Assembly (NCBI GenBank): GCA_028280025.1
Contig: JANQMO010000071.1
Span: 1-30,722 of the forward strand
Direction of reading: 5' to 3'
Source: Chlorobium sp.
GTDB lineage: Bacteria > Bacteroidota > Chlorobiia > Chlorobiales > Chlorobiaceae
DNA length: 30,722 nt
Below are positions 15,473-24,059 of this stretch, piece by piece. Position numbers and translations under genes: made by a program. Below the pieces are notes generated by a model, which was not told the DNA's origin, did not search any database, and saw only the letters and a list, made by a program, of their open reading frames with translations. Every line of letters begins with the position of its first letter. The first letter of the stretch is position 1.

Positions 15473-16447
15473 GTGAATTTACAAGACGTTGTTTCTCCTG
15501 TCGCAAAAGAAATCTCTGTTTTCCGGCAGAAATACAAGTCAGCCCTGAAGACGGACAACAGTCTCGTTGACAAGGTTGTTCGCTATATTTTGCGCCAGCA
15601 GGGCAAACAGATCCGGCCCCTGCTTGTGATGCTTGGCGCCAAGGTTTGCGGTAGCGTGCAGGAGAAGAGCTACAGGGCAGCTATCATGGTTGAACTGCTG
15701 CATTCGGCAACGTTGATTCATGATGATGTGGTTGACGGTGCCGAGATGAGAAGAGGGATTGCGTCCATCAATGCGCTCTGGAAAAACAAGATTTCGGTGC
15801 TGATCGGCGACTACATGCTGTCCAAGGGACTCCTTTTTTCACTCGATAACAAGGATTACCTTTTTCTTCACATGGTTTCCGATGCCGTCAGGCGCATGAG
15901 CGAAGGCGAGATACTGCAGATTCAGAAAACAAGAAGCCTTGACATCACCGAAGAGGATTATCTCAAGGTTATATCTGATAAAACAGCCTCACTTCTTGCA
16001 ACGGCAAGTGCAATGGGTGCAGCAAGCGTCACCGATGATCATGAGCTGATTGCATCGCTCAGAAGCTATGGCGAATATCTCGGTCTTGCGTTTCAGATAC
16101 GTGACGATCTGCTCGATTATACCGGTGACTCGAAAAAAACCGGAAAACAGCTTGGGATCGATATACAAGAAAAAAAAATAACCCTCCCGCTTATTCACGC
16201 GCTTCGGCAGACTGATAACGCGGGACAGCGGAAGATTAAAACGATACTGAAAAACTCCAGGAAAAGATCGGCAAGAACAAGGGAAGTCATTGACTTTGTC
16301 AGGGATAACGGAGGCCTTGAATATGCTGCCGAAGTTGCTGACGGGTTTGCGAAACGCTCGATTGCCGCATTGGATGACATTCCTGAAAACGAGGCAAAAC
16401 GATCCCTGGAACTTCTTGTTGATTTTGTTATGAAGCGTCAGAATTAA
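15473..16447 (+). CDS. Long-chain polyprenyl diphosphate synthase
   Basis: A 324-residue all-trans isoprenyl diphosphate synthase of the IspB type, which extends allylic diphosphates with isopentenyl diphosphate. The first Asp-rich motif is L-I-H-D-D-V-V-D-G (Asp84, Asp85, Asp88); the second is F-Q-I-R-D-D-L-L-D-Y (Asp211, Asp212, Asp215). GKQIRP at 44-49 binds IPP. The residue five positions before the first motif is Ala79, not a bulky aromatic, which fits a long-chain product (quinone side chain). The start is GTG at 15473, giving MNLQDVVSPVAKEI. It is followed after 17 bases by the PASTA protein gene. Exact chain length cannot be read from sequence. Confidence 0.92.
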   Translation: MNLQDVVSPVAKEISVFRQKYKSALKTDNSLVDKVVRYILRQQGKQIRPLLVMLGAKVCGSVQEKSYRAAIMVELLHSATLIHDDVVDGAEMRRGIASINALWKNKISVLIGDYMLSKGLLFSLDNKDYLFLHMVSDAVRRMSEGEILQIQKTRSLDITEEDYLKVISDKTASLLATASAMGAASVTDDHELIASLRSYGEYLGLAFQIRDDLLDYTGDSKKTGKQLGIDIQEKKITLPLIHALRQTDNAGQRKIKTILKNSRKRSARTREVIDFVRDNGGLEYAAEVADGFAKRSIAALDDIPENEAKRSLELLVDFVMKRQN

Positions 16448-16464
16448 TCGGATTACGAGCCGGG

Positions 16465-17208
16465 ATGAAAAACGTCAGTGCCGCCATACTTGCCATACTC
16501 GTTCTTCTTATTGCATCTGTTGTCATCATGGACAGGGTCGTGATGATGTCCTATACCCGTCAGGGACAGAGCGTGAACGTTCCTGATGTCGAAAAAATGA
16601 ATTATGACGATGCCCTTCGAACGCTGGGTTCTTCGGGGCTTGCGGGAAGGAAAAGCTATAACGTCCGCTATATCCGGGATATCGATTCGAATACAGTTGT
16701 TGTTCAGCGCCCTTCACCGGGTTCGGAAGTCAAGCCCGGAAGAACGGTGTATCTTGTCGTTAACAAAAGGGAGCGGCCCAGTTTTTCAATTCCGGATCTG
16801 TATGGAAGGCCGGTCAATGAAGTAAAGCAACTGCTCGATCGGCACGGAATTACTGTGGAGGATGTTCAGGAGCAGCCGGTATTCGATCCTGCCGACGACG
16901 GAAACGTTCTGAGCCAGTCTGTTGCTCCGAACACCATGCTGTATGAAGGATCGTCCGTGTCGCTGATTGTCGGCAAAGCAGAGGAAATAGAAACGGTAAC
17001 GAAAATACCGGTGCCCGATGTTCTGGGGATGTCTTTGAAACAGGCAAGGCAGGTTATTCTGGACAAAGGATTCAATACCGGAAATGTTTCGTATGAGTAT
17101 TCAGCCATTCTCGTTCCATATACGGTCATCAATCAGAAGCCCGCAGTGAACGCTCTTGCCAAGCCCGGGAATGTCGTTGACCTGACGGTGGTTATCGACG
17201 AGGAGTAG
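16465..17208 (+). CDS. Membrane-anchored protein with three PASTA domains
   Basis: A 247-residue protein with one N-terminal membrane segment (about residues 5-22) and three successive PASTA domains, roughly at 36-102, 106-172 and 176-245. Each carries the V-P-D-[VL]-x-G-x-x-x-x-x-A-x-x-x-L pattern and an end such as P-G-x-x-V-x-L-x-V. In Gram-positive bacteria PASTA modules bind peptidoglycan fragments on Ser/Thr kinases and penicillin-binding proteins. Here there is no kinase or transpeptidase domain, so this is a stand-alone PASTA protein facing the periplasm. Its position just behind the polyprenyl synthase gene suggests an operon. Function is otherwise unknown. Confidence 0.9.
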   Translation: MKNVSAAILAILVLLIASVVIMDRVVMMSYTRQGQSVNVPDVEKMNYDDALRTLGSSGLAGRKSYNVRYIRDIDSNTVVVQRPSPGSEVKPGRTVYLVVNKRERPSFSIPDLYGRPVNEVKQLLDRHGITVEDVQEQPVFDPADDGNVLSQSVAPNTMLYEGSSVSLIVGKAEEIETVTKIPVPDVLGMSLKQARQVILDKGFNTGNVSYEYSAILVPYTVINQKPAVNALAKPGNVVDLTVVIDEE

Positions 17209-17258
17209 CTTTTTATACAAGTCATGACAGCGGCGCATTACGATCCTTATGGCCGGGG

Positions 17259-17426
17259 TCATCGGTAATTTGCTTTCTTGTATTCATCACGGAGATCTTT
17301 TATTCCAGTGACCCTGTCGTTTCCGTCACTGATGAAGCCGAAGTATTCAAGAACGATTCGAACGACAAGCCACATCCCCGCAAAAAATATAGTGATGCTG
17401 CTCAGGACTGTTCTCAACAATGACAT
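17259..17426 (-). CDS. Possible small membrane protein
   Basis: A 55-residue frame from ATG 17426 has one strong hydrophobic segment (SSITIFFAGMWLVVRIVL) followed by a charged C-terminal tail (GIKDLRDEYKKANYR). This looks like a real single-pass protein, not a random frame. The frame extends 23 codons upstream. I recognise no family and see no Shine-Dalgarno, so it remains tentative. It lies in the gap between the PASTA gene and the DUF2934 gene. Confidence 0.4.
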   Translation of the reverse strand: MSLLRTVLSSITIFFAGMWLVVRIVLEYFGFISDGNDRVTGIKDLRDEYKKANYR

Positions 17427-17521
17427 TGTGGATCGTTTGGCGTTAACAAGAAGAGGCTGTCTCATAAACACGGCTTTGAGACAATCGGCGGTCATCGTAT
17501 GACAGCAGTCATTAGAGGGTT

Positions 17522-17545
17522 ATGCTGCGCTTGATGCGGCATCCA
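17522..17545. repeat. Single REP-like arm
   Basis: ATGCTGCGCTTGATGCGGCATCCA matches, with two differences, the reverse complement of the right arm at 9876-9901. This shows the REP-like unit is a dispersed family. It occurs in the intergenic space 17496-17660, where no other feature is visible. Confidence 0.6.
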
Positions 17546-17660
17546 TGCGAACTTTTGCCGGATGACGAACACCCGGAAAAGCCCGGGGATGGCTGTGGAA
17601 AAGCACATTGCCGTACGTGTGAGACAACCTCTTGTGCAGGTTTGTATAAACGTTTGGGGT

Positions 17661-18002
17661 TCAACCGTTCATTTCCTTTTCAGCCTCTAACCAATCATCA
17701 ACGTCATAACCATGAGAGCCTCCACGTTGTTCCCAGAGGAAATATGCTGCGACACTGATGTCTTCATGCATGGCAGGTTTGATGCCGGCGGTTGTTTTTT
17801 TTGCAGCAGCCTTCCCGGTTGTTGATGCCGGTGTTTTTCTGACAGTTTTGGCTGCGCTTTTTTTCGGCGCAGCATCTTTTTTCGCTTTTGAAGCTGCTGT
17901 CGATTTTTTTCGTGTCGTGCTTTTTTTGGCAGCGGTTTTTGACGCGTTTTTTCCGGTTGATTTTTTTTGGCTTTTTTCTTTATCTGATGTTTTTGCAGGC
18001 AT
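17661..18002 (-). CDS. DUF2934 protein with histone-H1-like Lys/Ala tract
   Basis: A 113-residue protein. Residues 1-75 are an almost pure Lys/Ala/Ser/Thr tract (KKSTGK, TAAKKSTTRKK, AKKDAAPKKS) like bacterial histone-H1-type proteins, which bind DNA through charge. The C-terminal part, ISVAAYFLWEQRGGSHGYDVDDWLEAEKE, is a DUF2934 domain, a short helical module of unknown function. ATG at 18002 is preferred: it begins MPAKTSDKEK, while the 82 upstream codons of the frame have no matching character. It may be a nucleoid-associated or regulatory protein. The gene leaves poly-T-rich tracts on the plus strand. Confidence 0.85.
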   Translation of the reverse strand: MPAKTSDKEKSQKKSTGKNASKTAAKKSTTRKKSTAASKAKKDAAPKKSAAKTVRKTPASTTGKAAAKKTTAGIKPAMHEDISVAAYFLWEQRGGSHGYDVDDWLEAEKEMNG

Positions 18003-18147
18003 AACTATATATTTATATGAAGGATAGAAAAGCGGTACTTCTAAAAACGCTTGAAGATAAAAAAATATATTTGATGGTGTATGTCTGATTGTTTTTTTCC
18101 TTCTGCGTAACACGCATCCTCGTTTATGGTGAGTTGAACATGCTTTC

Positions 18148-20019
18148 ATGAAGAATCCCTCGAAATCAAAAGGCAGTTGGACCAGGAATCTGCTGGCTGT
18201 TCTGTATACGTTTTTCAGACGAAGCAGGTACTTTAAAGGCTCTTTCAAGCTGACTCTTGAAAATATCCTGATCCAGCTGAATTTGAACCAGGATCTGCCT
18301 TTTCTTTTTGTCGCAGTGTTTGTCGGCGTTGCCGTCGGCTATGTTGCGGTGATTTTTCATGATGCGATTAAAATTTTCAGCGATTTTCTGTTCGGCGGGC
18401 TCGAGGTATTCGGGACGTCTTTTATAACGGAAGGGCATTGGGGATTGCTGTTGCCGTTCATTCCCGCTTTGGGCGGGTTGCTGGTAGGTCTTTATAACGC
18501 CTACATCGTCAAAACGAGGCCGGGTCATGGACTGGCAAGCGTTATCAAGGCTGTTGCCCAGAATGAAGGAACGATGCCGAGAAGGTTATGGCTTCATCGG
18601 ACGATAACATCCGTGCTCAGTATCGGTACAGGCGGCGGAGGAGGCCGGGAAGCCCCGATTGTTCAGGTGGGAGCGGCCCTCGGCTCTTCAGTTGCCCAGG
18701 TTCTGAGGTTTTCTCCCGACAGAAAAAGAACACTTCTGGGCTGTGGCGCTGCGGCCGGCCTTGCTGCGGTATTCAATGCTCCTATAGGAGGAGTCATGTT
18801 CGCCATTGAGGTCATTCTGGGAGATTTCAGTGTCAGAACATTCAGCCCGATAGTTGTTGCTGCTGTTATCGGGACGGTAGTCTCCCGAAGCTATCTCGGG
18901 AATTCTCCGACATTCCAGGTTCCTGATTACAGTCTTGTTTCCAATACGGAACTTCTGTTCTATTTCGTGCTGGGTGTTCTTGCCGGGTTGTCGGCGGTCA
19001 TGTTTATCAAGGTCTATTACCGTATAGAGGAAACCTTTCTGAAAGTTGAAAAAAAACGCAACATACCTGTCTGGGCAATGCCGGCTATCGGGGGACTGCT
19101 GTCAGGTCTTATCTGTATGTGGCTGCCCGGTCTCTACGGATACAGCTATGAAGTGATCGATAACGCAGTCAGGGGGACTGAATCCTGGCTTAACATGGTC
19201 GGTGTCTATCTTCTCAAGCCTGTTGTTGCAGGACTGAGTGTCGGTTCGGGGGGAGCGGGGGGAATGTTCGCTCCGGCAATGAAAATGGGCGCAATGCTGG
19301 GAGGTATGTTCGGCAACCTCGTTCATACGGTTTTCCCCGACATTACGGCAACATCAGGAGCATACGCGCTTGTCGGTATGGGAGCTCTCACTGCCGGAAT
19401 CATGCGCGCACCGCTGACGGTGATCCTTATACTTTTCGAGGTGACGGGAAAATATGAAATTGTGCTGCCGATCATGTTTGCTGCGGTTTCAGCGGCTTTG
19501 ATCGCCCGTCTTGCCTACAATTATTCGATGGAGACCTACATCCTCGAAAAAGAAGGCGTCAGGGTCGGCTATGGTATCGCGCTCTCTGTCGCAGAGAACA
19601 TCAGTGTCCTTGATGTCATGAAAACCAGTTACGTCAGGTTTCGTGATGTGACAATGGCGGAAAAGATCATCGATGTTTTTCATAATACACCGGAATCGAA
19701 CTTCCTTGTTACGACGGAAGACGACGAGTTTGTAGGTGTCATAAGGCTTGAGGAAATGAGTCTGCTTTTGAAAGAAGGACCTATAACAGGCCTGATTGCC
19801 GACGATATTGTCAAGAAGGATGTCCCTTTGCTTTACGATTCGTCGCGGCTCGATGAAGCGCTCAAGCTGTTCGAGCTGACCGACTATGATGTCATTCCGG
19901 TGCTTTCGAGAAAGTCGGATAAACTCCTCGGAGTGGTTCGGCAGGAACAGGCATTCAGCTATTACCGGAAACAGATGAACCTGTACGGTTCGGATATGGA
20001 AAGTGAGGACGTGCGTTAG
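18148..20019 (+). CDS. CLC chloride channel/antiporter with CBS domains
   Basis: A 623-residue CLC-family membrane protein. About residues 50-460 form the CLC transport core, and about 485-610 hold a pair of CBS domains that usually sense nucleotides and regulate gating. The pore motifs are visible: RPGHGLASV, then GTGGGGGREAPIVQ, whose Glu corresponds to the gating/proton glutamate in GREGP, and GSGGAGGMFAPAMKMGA, which matches the GxFxP element. The first anion motif is GHGLA and lacks the usual Ser of GSGIP. Whether it is a channel or an H+/Cl- exchanger, and which anion it prefers, is not certain from sequence. It ends three bases into the permease gene on the other strand. Confidence 0.92.
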   Translation: MKNPSKSKGSWTRNLLAVLYTFFRRSRYFKGSFKLTLENILIQLNLNQDLPFLFVAVFVGVAVGYVAVIFHDAIKIFSDFLFGGLEVFGTSFITEGHWGLLLPFIPALGGLLVGLYNAYIVKTRPGHGLASVIKAVAQNEGTMPRRLWLHRTITSVLSIGTGGGGGREAPIVQVGAALGSSVAQVLRFSPDRKRTLLGCGAAAGLAAVFNAPIGGVMFAIEVILGDFSVRTFSPIVVAAVIGTVVSRSYLGNSPTFQVPDYSLVSNTELLFYFVLGVLAGLSAVMFIKVYYRIEETFLKVEKKRNIPVWAMPAIGGLLSGLICMWLPGLYGYSYEVIDNAVRGTESWLNMVGVYLLKPVVAGLSVGSGGAGGMFAPAMKMGAMLGGMFGNLVHTVFPDITATSGAYALVGMGALTAGIMRAPLTVILILFEVTGKYEIVLPIMFAAVSAALIARLAYNYSMETYILEKEGVRVGYGIALSVAENISVLDVMKTSYVRFRDVTMAEKIIDVFHNTPESNFLVTTEDDEFVGVIRLEEMSLLLKEGPITGLIADDIVKKDVPLLYDSSRLDEALKLFELTDYDVIPVLSRKSDKLLGVVRQEQAFSYYRKQMNLYGSDMESEDVR

Positions 20020-21038
20020 TTTCGGAAGAAGGATTTTGTCAGGATGAGTATCATCAGGATCGTTACCGCCTGCACCATAAGGAATATATCTTTAGGTACA
20101 TAGGCATTCACACTCAATCCTCCATACTGGAGAAACCCGAAGAGCACTGCCGAACCGATAATCCAGATCGGGTGTGCAAAAGCGAGCAGGGCTACGGCAA
20201 TCCCCATAAAGCCGATCCCGTCGGTCAGACCTGATTCATAGTAGTGTTTGTAGCCAAGAACGAGGTTTGCCGCCGCAAGTCCGGCCATTGCACCGCCGAT
20301 CCCCATCGCTTTCATGATGTGGGAGTTCGTGTTGATGCCTGCATATCCGGCTGCCTCCGGGTGCAGGCCTGATGCCCGCATTTCGTAACCCGGGACAGTT
20401 TTGAAGACAAGAAACCACAACCCGAAACAGGCGGCAAGAGCAAACAGCGTGCTGAAGTTTGCCGGCGATTTCTGCCATATGCCAAGAACTGTGGAGAACG
20501 GGGGGATTTGAGCGGATGGGATGATCTCATGCGTATGGGCGGTCGAGGGCACCGAAAGGCTTCCTGCCAGGAGGAATCCGACACATGCCTGGACGATAAA
20601 ATTCAGCATGATGGTCGATATGACTTCATTGATTCCGAAACGGACTTTCAGCCAACCGGAAAGAAGTGCAACCGAAGCGCCTGCGGTAACAGCCGATAGG
20701 GTGCAGAAAGAAACGGCAACCAACGGCGGGGTTTGCGGGGGGAGCAGTGCGCCTGCAAGGGCGGCGCTGAATGCTCCTGCAAGCATCTGGCCTTCTCCGC
20801 CGATGTTGAACAGTTTGAGGCGGAACGGGATCGCAACCGCCAGACCGGCAAGAACAAGGGAGGTTGACCTGAAAACGATCTGACCTGTTCCATATTCGGA
20901 ACCGAACGTCATCGTGAACATTTTCTGGTAGATCAAAAGCGGGTCTCTTCCTGCAGCCGCGATAAGAAAGGCGCTGATAGCGAGGGATGTAGCGACGGCA
21001 AGAAGGGGGATGACTATTTTGAACATACCAGCACGCAT
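20016..21038 (-). CDS. ABC transporter permease, nucleoside/BMP type
   Basis: A 340-residue inner-membrane permease of the BPD_transp_2 family, like YufP/NupP of nucleoside importers. The hallmark F-N-I-G-G-E-G-Q-M-L-A-G-A follows the first segments, and I-N-E-V-I-S-T-I-M-L-N-F and a later G-I-A-V-A-L-L-A match the family. About eight to ten membrane segments are expected. ATG at 21038 (MRAGMFKIVIPLLAV) is chosen; the frame extends upstream into the ATPase gene, and the start is 13 bases after its stop. A second permease and the periplasmic/lipoprotein binding component, usual in this operon type, are not in this window. Confidence 0.88.
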   Translation of the reverse strand: MRAGMFKIVIPLLAVATSLAISAFLIAAAGRDPLLIYQKMFTMTFGSEYGTGQIVFRSTSLVLAGLAVAIPFRLKLFNIGGEGQMLAGAFSAALAGALLPPQTPPLVAVSFCTLSAVTAGASVALLSGWLKVRFGINEVISTIMLNFIVQACVGFLLAGSLSVPSTAHTHEIIPSAQIPPFSTVLGIWQKSPANFSTLFALAACFGLWFLVFKTVPGYEMRASGLHPEAAGYAGINTNSHIMKAMGIGGAMAGLAAANLVLGYKHYYESGLTDGIGFMGIAVALLAFAHPIWIIGSAVLFGFLQYGGLSVNAYVPKDIFLMVQAVTILMILILTKSFFRN

Positions 21039-21051
21039 GCAAAGACAATTT

Positions 21052-22596
21052 TCAGGTGATTGACAGGCCGATTTTTTTTTTGAATTCTTTTTCGGATGAT
21101 CTCCCCCGGCGTACCTCTTTTGCTGTGAACTCACGGCGGACGGAGCCTTTGTAAACACAGCCGATTCTTGTCGAGAGTGAGACAAGTTCATCAAGTTCAG
21201 CGGAAACAAGGAGTATTGCTATGCCTTTATCCCTCGCTTCGATAATCCGGCGATGAATCATTTCGATTGCGCCGATATCCACTCCTCTGGTTGGCTGGGC
21301 AAGAAGAAGCAGTTTCAGGCCGGGGCGGCTGATTTCCCTGGCGAGGACGATTTTTTGCTGGTTCCCTCCGGATAGACTTGCAAGCGGGATATCGGACTTT
21401 TCATCGTAACGGATCATGTATTCACTGGTGACGGTGCGTGTATAACGTTGGACAGCGGGGATATTGAACCCGGCATGCCGGGCGAATTTTTTTTCCCTGT
21501 GCCGGCCGAAAATAAGGTTTTCGGCAATGGTGAAATCAGGAACGACTGCATGCCTGAGGCGATCTTCCGGGATGTGAGAGACTCCCATGGCGGCTATTTT
21601 GTCGGCATGCAGTCCCTTGATCGGCCGTCCTTCGAGCATGACCGAACCGTCTACGACAGATTGCCGGTCGGCGATACCCCAAAGAATGGCAAGCAATTCG
21701 CTCTGGCCGTTTCCCTCGACCCCCGCTATTCCGTAAACCTCTCCGGCACGAATTTCAAAAGAAAGGTTGTTGAGCCTTTGCACGCCTTTCCTGTCGGTCA
21801 TGGAGAGATTCGACACTTCCAGAACCGGTCTGCCGGGTTTTTCCTCCGGATGTTCCACTCTGAGAAGAACGTTTCTTCCAACCATCAACCTGGCCAGATC
21901 GGCTTTCGACACGTTCCCGGTTGGTTTGGATGCAATGATTTCACCGCGCCGCATAACGCTGACCCTGTCGGATACGCTCAGGACTTCATCGAGCTTATGG
22001 GTGATCAGTATGACGGTTTTTCCCTCTTTCTGAAGAGATTTCAGTGTTGCGAAAAGCTGTTCGGTTTCAAGCGGGGTCAGGACGGCTGTCGGTTCGTCAA
22101 GTATCAGGATATCGGCATTCCTGTAGAGCAGTTTCAGGATCTCCACCCGTTGTTCCTCACCGACAGACAGTTCGCTGACAAGAGCATCAGGATCGACGGA
22201 GAGGGAGTGGGCGTCGGCAATCGTTCTGATTTCTTCAGAAGCGTCGCGTTTTGTCAAAGGGGCGAAGAGGTGACCGCGTTCATCGCCAAGCATGATGTTT
22301 TCCGTAACGGAAAGCTCGGGGACAAGCATGAAATGCTGATGGACCATGCCGATCCCTTCGGCAATAGCTTGGCGCGGGGAGTTGAAACGAACGGGTTTCC
22401 CTCTGACGGCAATCGAACCGGATGTCGGTTGCAGGAGCCCGTAGATCATTTTCGTAAGGGTACTTTTTCCGGCACCGTTTTCACCGACGATAGCGTGAAT
22501 CGAACCGTTTTCGATCTCAAGCGAAATATTCCGGTTTGCCCAGAATGGCCCGAACTTTTTTGAGAGGCCGGAAACACTGACCACAATGGTATTCAT
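21052..22596 (-). CDS. ABC transporter ATPase, nucleoside/sugar type (two domains)
   Basis: A 514-residue protein with two fused ATPase domains, the arrangement of RbsA/YufO-type importers. The first domain has Walker A G-E-N-G-A-G-K-S (38-45), a signature L-S-V-G-E-E-Q, and Walker B L-I-L-D-E-P-T. The second has a degenerate Walker A (G-V-E-G-N-G-Q-S) and the signature L-S-G-G-N-Q-Q-K, followed by P-T-R-G-V-D-I-G. The degenerate second site is normal for this family. It energises uptake with the permease gene directly downstream. Its start is four bases from the dehydrogenase stop, so the three genes probably form one transcript. Confidence 0.93.
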   Translation of the reverse strand: MNTIVVSVSGLSKKFGPFWANRNISLEIENGSIHAIVGENGAGKSTLTKMIYGLLQPTSGSIAVRGKPVRFNSPRQAIAEGIGMVHQHFMLVPELSVTENIMLGDERGHLFAPLTKRDASEEIRTIADAHSLSVDPDALVSELSVGEEQRVEILKLLYRNADILILDEPTAVLTPLETEQLFATLKSLQKEGKTVILITHKLDEVLSVSDRVSVMRRGEIIASKPTGNVSKADLARLMVGRNVLLRVEHPEEKPGRPVLEVSNLSMTDRKGVQRLNNLSFEIRAGEVYGIAGVEGNGQSELLAILWGIADRQSVVDGSVMLEGRPIKGLHADKIAAMGVSHIPEDRLRHAVVPDFTIAENLIFGRHREKKFARHAGFNIPAVQRYTRTVTSEYMIRYDEKSDIPLASLSGGNQQKIVLAREISRPGLKLLLLAQPTRGVDIGAIEMIHRRIIEARDKGIAILLVSAELDELVSLSTRIGCVYKGSVRREFTAKEVRRGRSSEKEFKKKIGLSIT

Positions 22597-22600
22597 GCCG

Positions 22601-23557
22601 CTATATCCAGCTTATGACGGTTTTTATGGCTTCCTTGCTGTCGAGCGCAATTCTGTAAGCAAGTTCGAACTGATTGACCGGGAAGACGTTGGTGAAGAAT
22701 TTTTCGCTCTCGAAACTCTCTTGTTCAAGAAGCGTCCTCGAGGCCTGAAGGTTTTCGACGGACGTGATATTGGAGCAGATGATGACCGGTTCTTTATGCT
22801 GGATCAGCCGGTAGTCGTAAGCGAGAACTTCATAATTTCCCATGAGGAGAACTTGCCCTCGGGGCTTCAGAAGGCGTATGGCCTTTTCAATGAGCAGGAT
22901 ACGTCCTGTCGTCTCGATGATGATATCGTATGAATCGTTGAACTCCCCGGTAAAATCATCAATCTGCATTGCAATGTTCCGGGCCGAGGAAAGTTGCCCG
23001 CGTATGCCGAAATTTTCGAGGGCGTCAACCGATTCAATTCCCATAGTTCGAAGGTATTCCGCCGCCATGAGGCCGACTGAGCCCAGGCCGAGAATAAGAA
23101 TTCTGCTCGAGCGGTCGGGCCTGGCTTTTTCGATCGCGGAAATGACATAGGCGAGCAATCCGGTAAGCAGGTCGCGGTGAATCGGTTTGCGCCCCAGCGG
23201 AAGGACATATTCCTCCGAAGTCGGAACCACTTCGGCATGACAACCATAGTAGGCCTCGACTTCCGTCCACCGGCTGCCTTTGAATGTGTAGACAAAATCC
23301 CCGGTTTTAACAGCGCTGACAGCACTGCCGGTATCGGTGACCTGTCCTATCATTTCGCTGCCGAGAACGATGGGATAGTCAAGTACTTTTTTTGAAACAG
23401 GTTTATTGGTCAACAGGAGGCGGTCGAGTCCGGGAGTGATTGTTGTCGCGATTGTCTTGACAATGACATCGCCGGGATGGCCTGCATCGAACGAAACGTC
23501 GCTCAGCTTGAGTTTGTTGGCTTTCGGGAGAATGATTGCATTTGTCAAACCTTTCAT
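22601..23557 (-). CDS. Zinc-free MDR-family dehydrogenase, BchC-like
   Basis: A 318-residue member of the medium-chain dehydrogenase superfamily. A GroES-like N-terminal half is followed by a nucleotide-binding fold with G-L-G-S-V-G at 157-162. The catalytic zinc ligands are absent: the usual G-H-E is G-S-E (66-68), and the Cys loop is lacking. Length and the C-terminal pattern (E-N-L-Q-A-S-R-T-L-L-E and I-K-T-V-I-S-W) resemble BchC, the bacteriochlorophyllide dehydrogenase of phototrophs, as I remember it; this assignment is tentative. ATG at 23557 (MKGLTNAIILPKANK) is chosen because the frame's upstream 29 codons look non-coding. It leads the transporter genes, which may be a chance neighbourhood. 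Confidence 0.75.
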   Translation of the reverse strand: MKGLTNAIILPKANKLKLSDVSFDAGHPGDVIVKTIATTITPGLDRLLLTNKPVSKKVLDYPIVLGSEMIGQVTDTGSAVSAVKTGDFVYTFKGSRWTEVEAYYGCHAEVVPTSEEYVLPLGRKPIHRDLLTGLLAYVISAIEKARPDRSSRILILGLGSVGLMAAEYLRTMGIESVDALENFGIRGQLSSARNIAMQIDDFTGEFNDSYDIIIETTGRILLIEKAIRLLKPRGQVLLMGNYEVLAYDYRLIQHKEPVIICSNITSVENLQASRTLLEQESFESEKFFTNVFPVNQFELAYRIALDSKEAIKTVISWI

Positions 23558-23606
23558 GATGAACTCTGAAGACTGGGATGGAATGAAATTAGTCGGGATT
23601 GACGGT

Positions 23607-23948
23607 TTAAACGTTGAAAATAGAGCTGAGCATCCATGAGACAAGGCTTATGAAGAGTGAACCAAGAATAGCCCAGCCGAAACTGCTTACAGCAAAACCG
23701 TTGACAAGGGTTGCTGCAAGCATGAGCATGAGTGCATTGATGATGACAAGAAACAGCCCTAATGTCACAACGATGAAAGGGATCGAGAAAAAAATCAGCA
23801 CAGGTTTTATGATCGCGTTGATCAGGCCGAGAACAAGCGCGACAAGAAGGGCTGACCAGAAACTCTTGACGTAAATGCCTCCGAGCAGGCTTGCCGTTGC
23901 ATAGACCGCCACTGCATTGATGAGCCACATAAGCAGGAGATGAGTCAT
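23607..23948 (-). CDS. YvlD-family four-helix membrane protein
   Basis: A 113-residue membrane protein of the phage-holin-IV/YvlD family (PF04020). Four hydrophobic segments and the conserved internal G-L-I-N-A-[IL]-I-K-P-V-L motif near residues 44-54 are visible. Despite the holin name, most members are chromosomal and of unknown role; some belong to envelope-stress operons. ATG at 23948 (MTHLLLMWLINAV) is preferred over ATG at 23996, whose extra 16 residues are polar and Asp/His-rich. It lies between radA and the dehydrogenase on the same strand, with gaps of 111 and 49 bases. Confidence 0.85.
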   Translation of the reverse strand: MTHLLLMWLINAVAVYATASLLGGIYVKSFWSALLVALVLGLINAIIKPVLIFFSIPFIVVTLGLFLVIINALMLMLAATLVNGFAVSSFGWAILGSLFISLVSWMLSSIFNV

Positions 23949-24059
23949 ATCTGATTCCTGATGATCGTTCGGTTTGTTCGTATGATCGGTCGTCAAAGGA
24001 CGTGCCGGGTTTGAAGAAATGTAAGGCTTAAATCGTGAATCGTAAATAGTGAATAGTGA

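Noticed and set aside
21448..22563. Long plus-strand frame (371 codons) opposite the ABC ATPase
   Set aside because: It is a mirror frame of a clear two-domain ATPase, has no family-like motifs and no Shine-Dalgarno.
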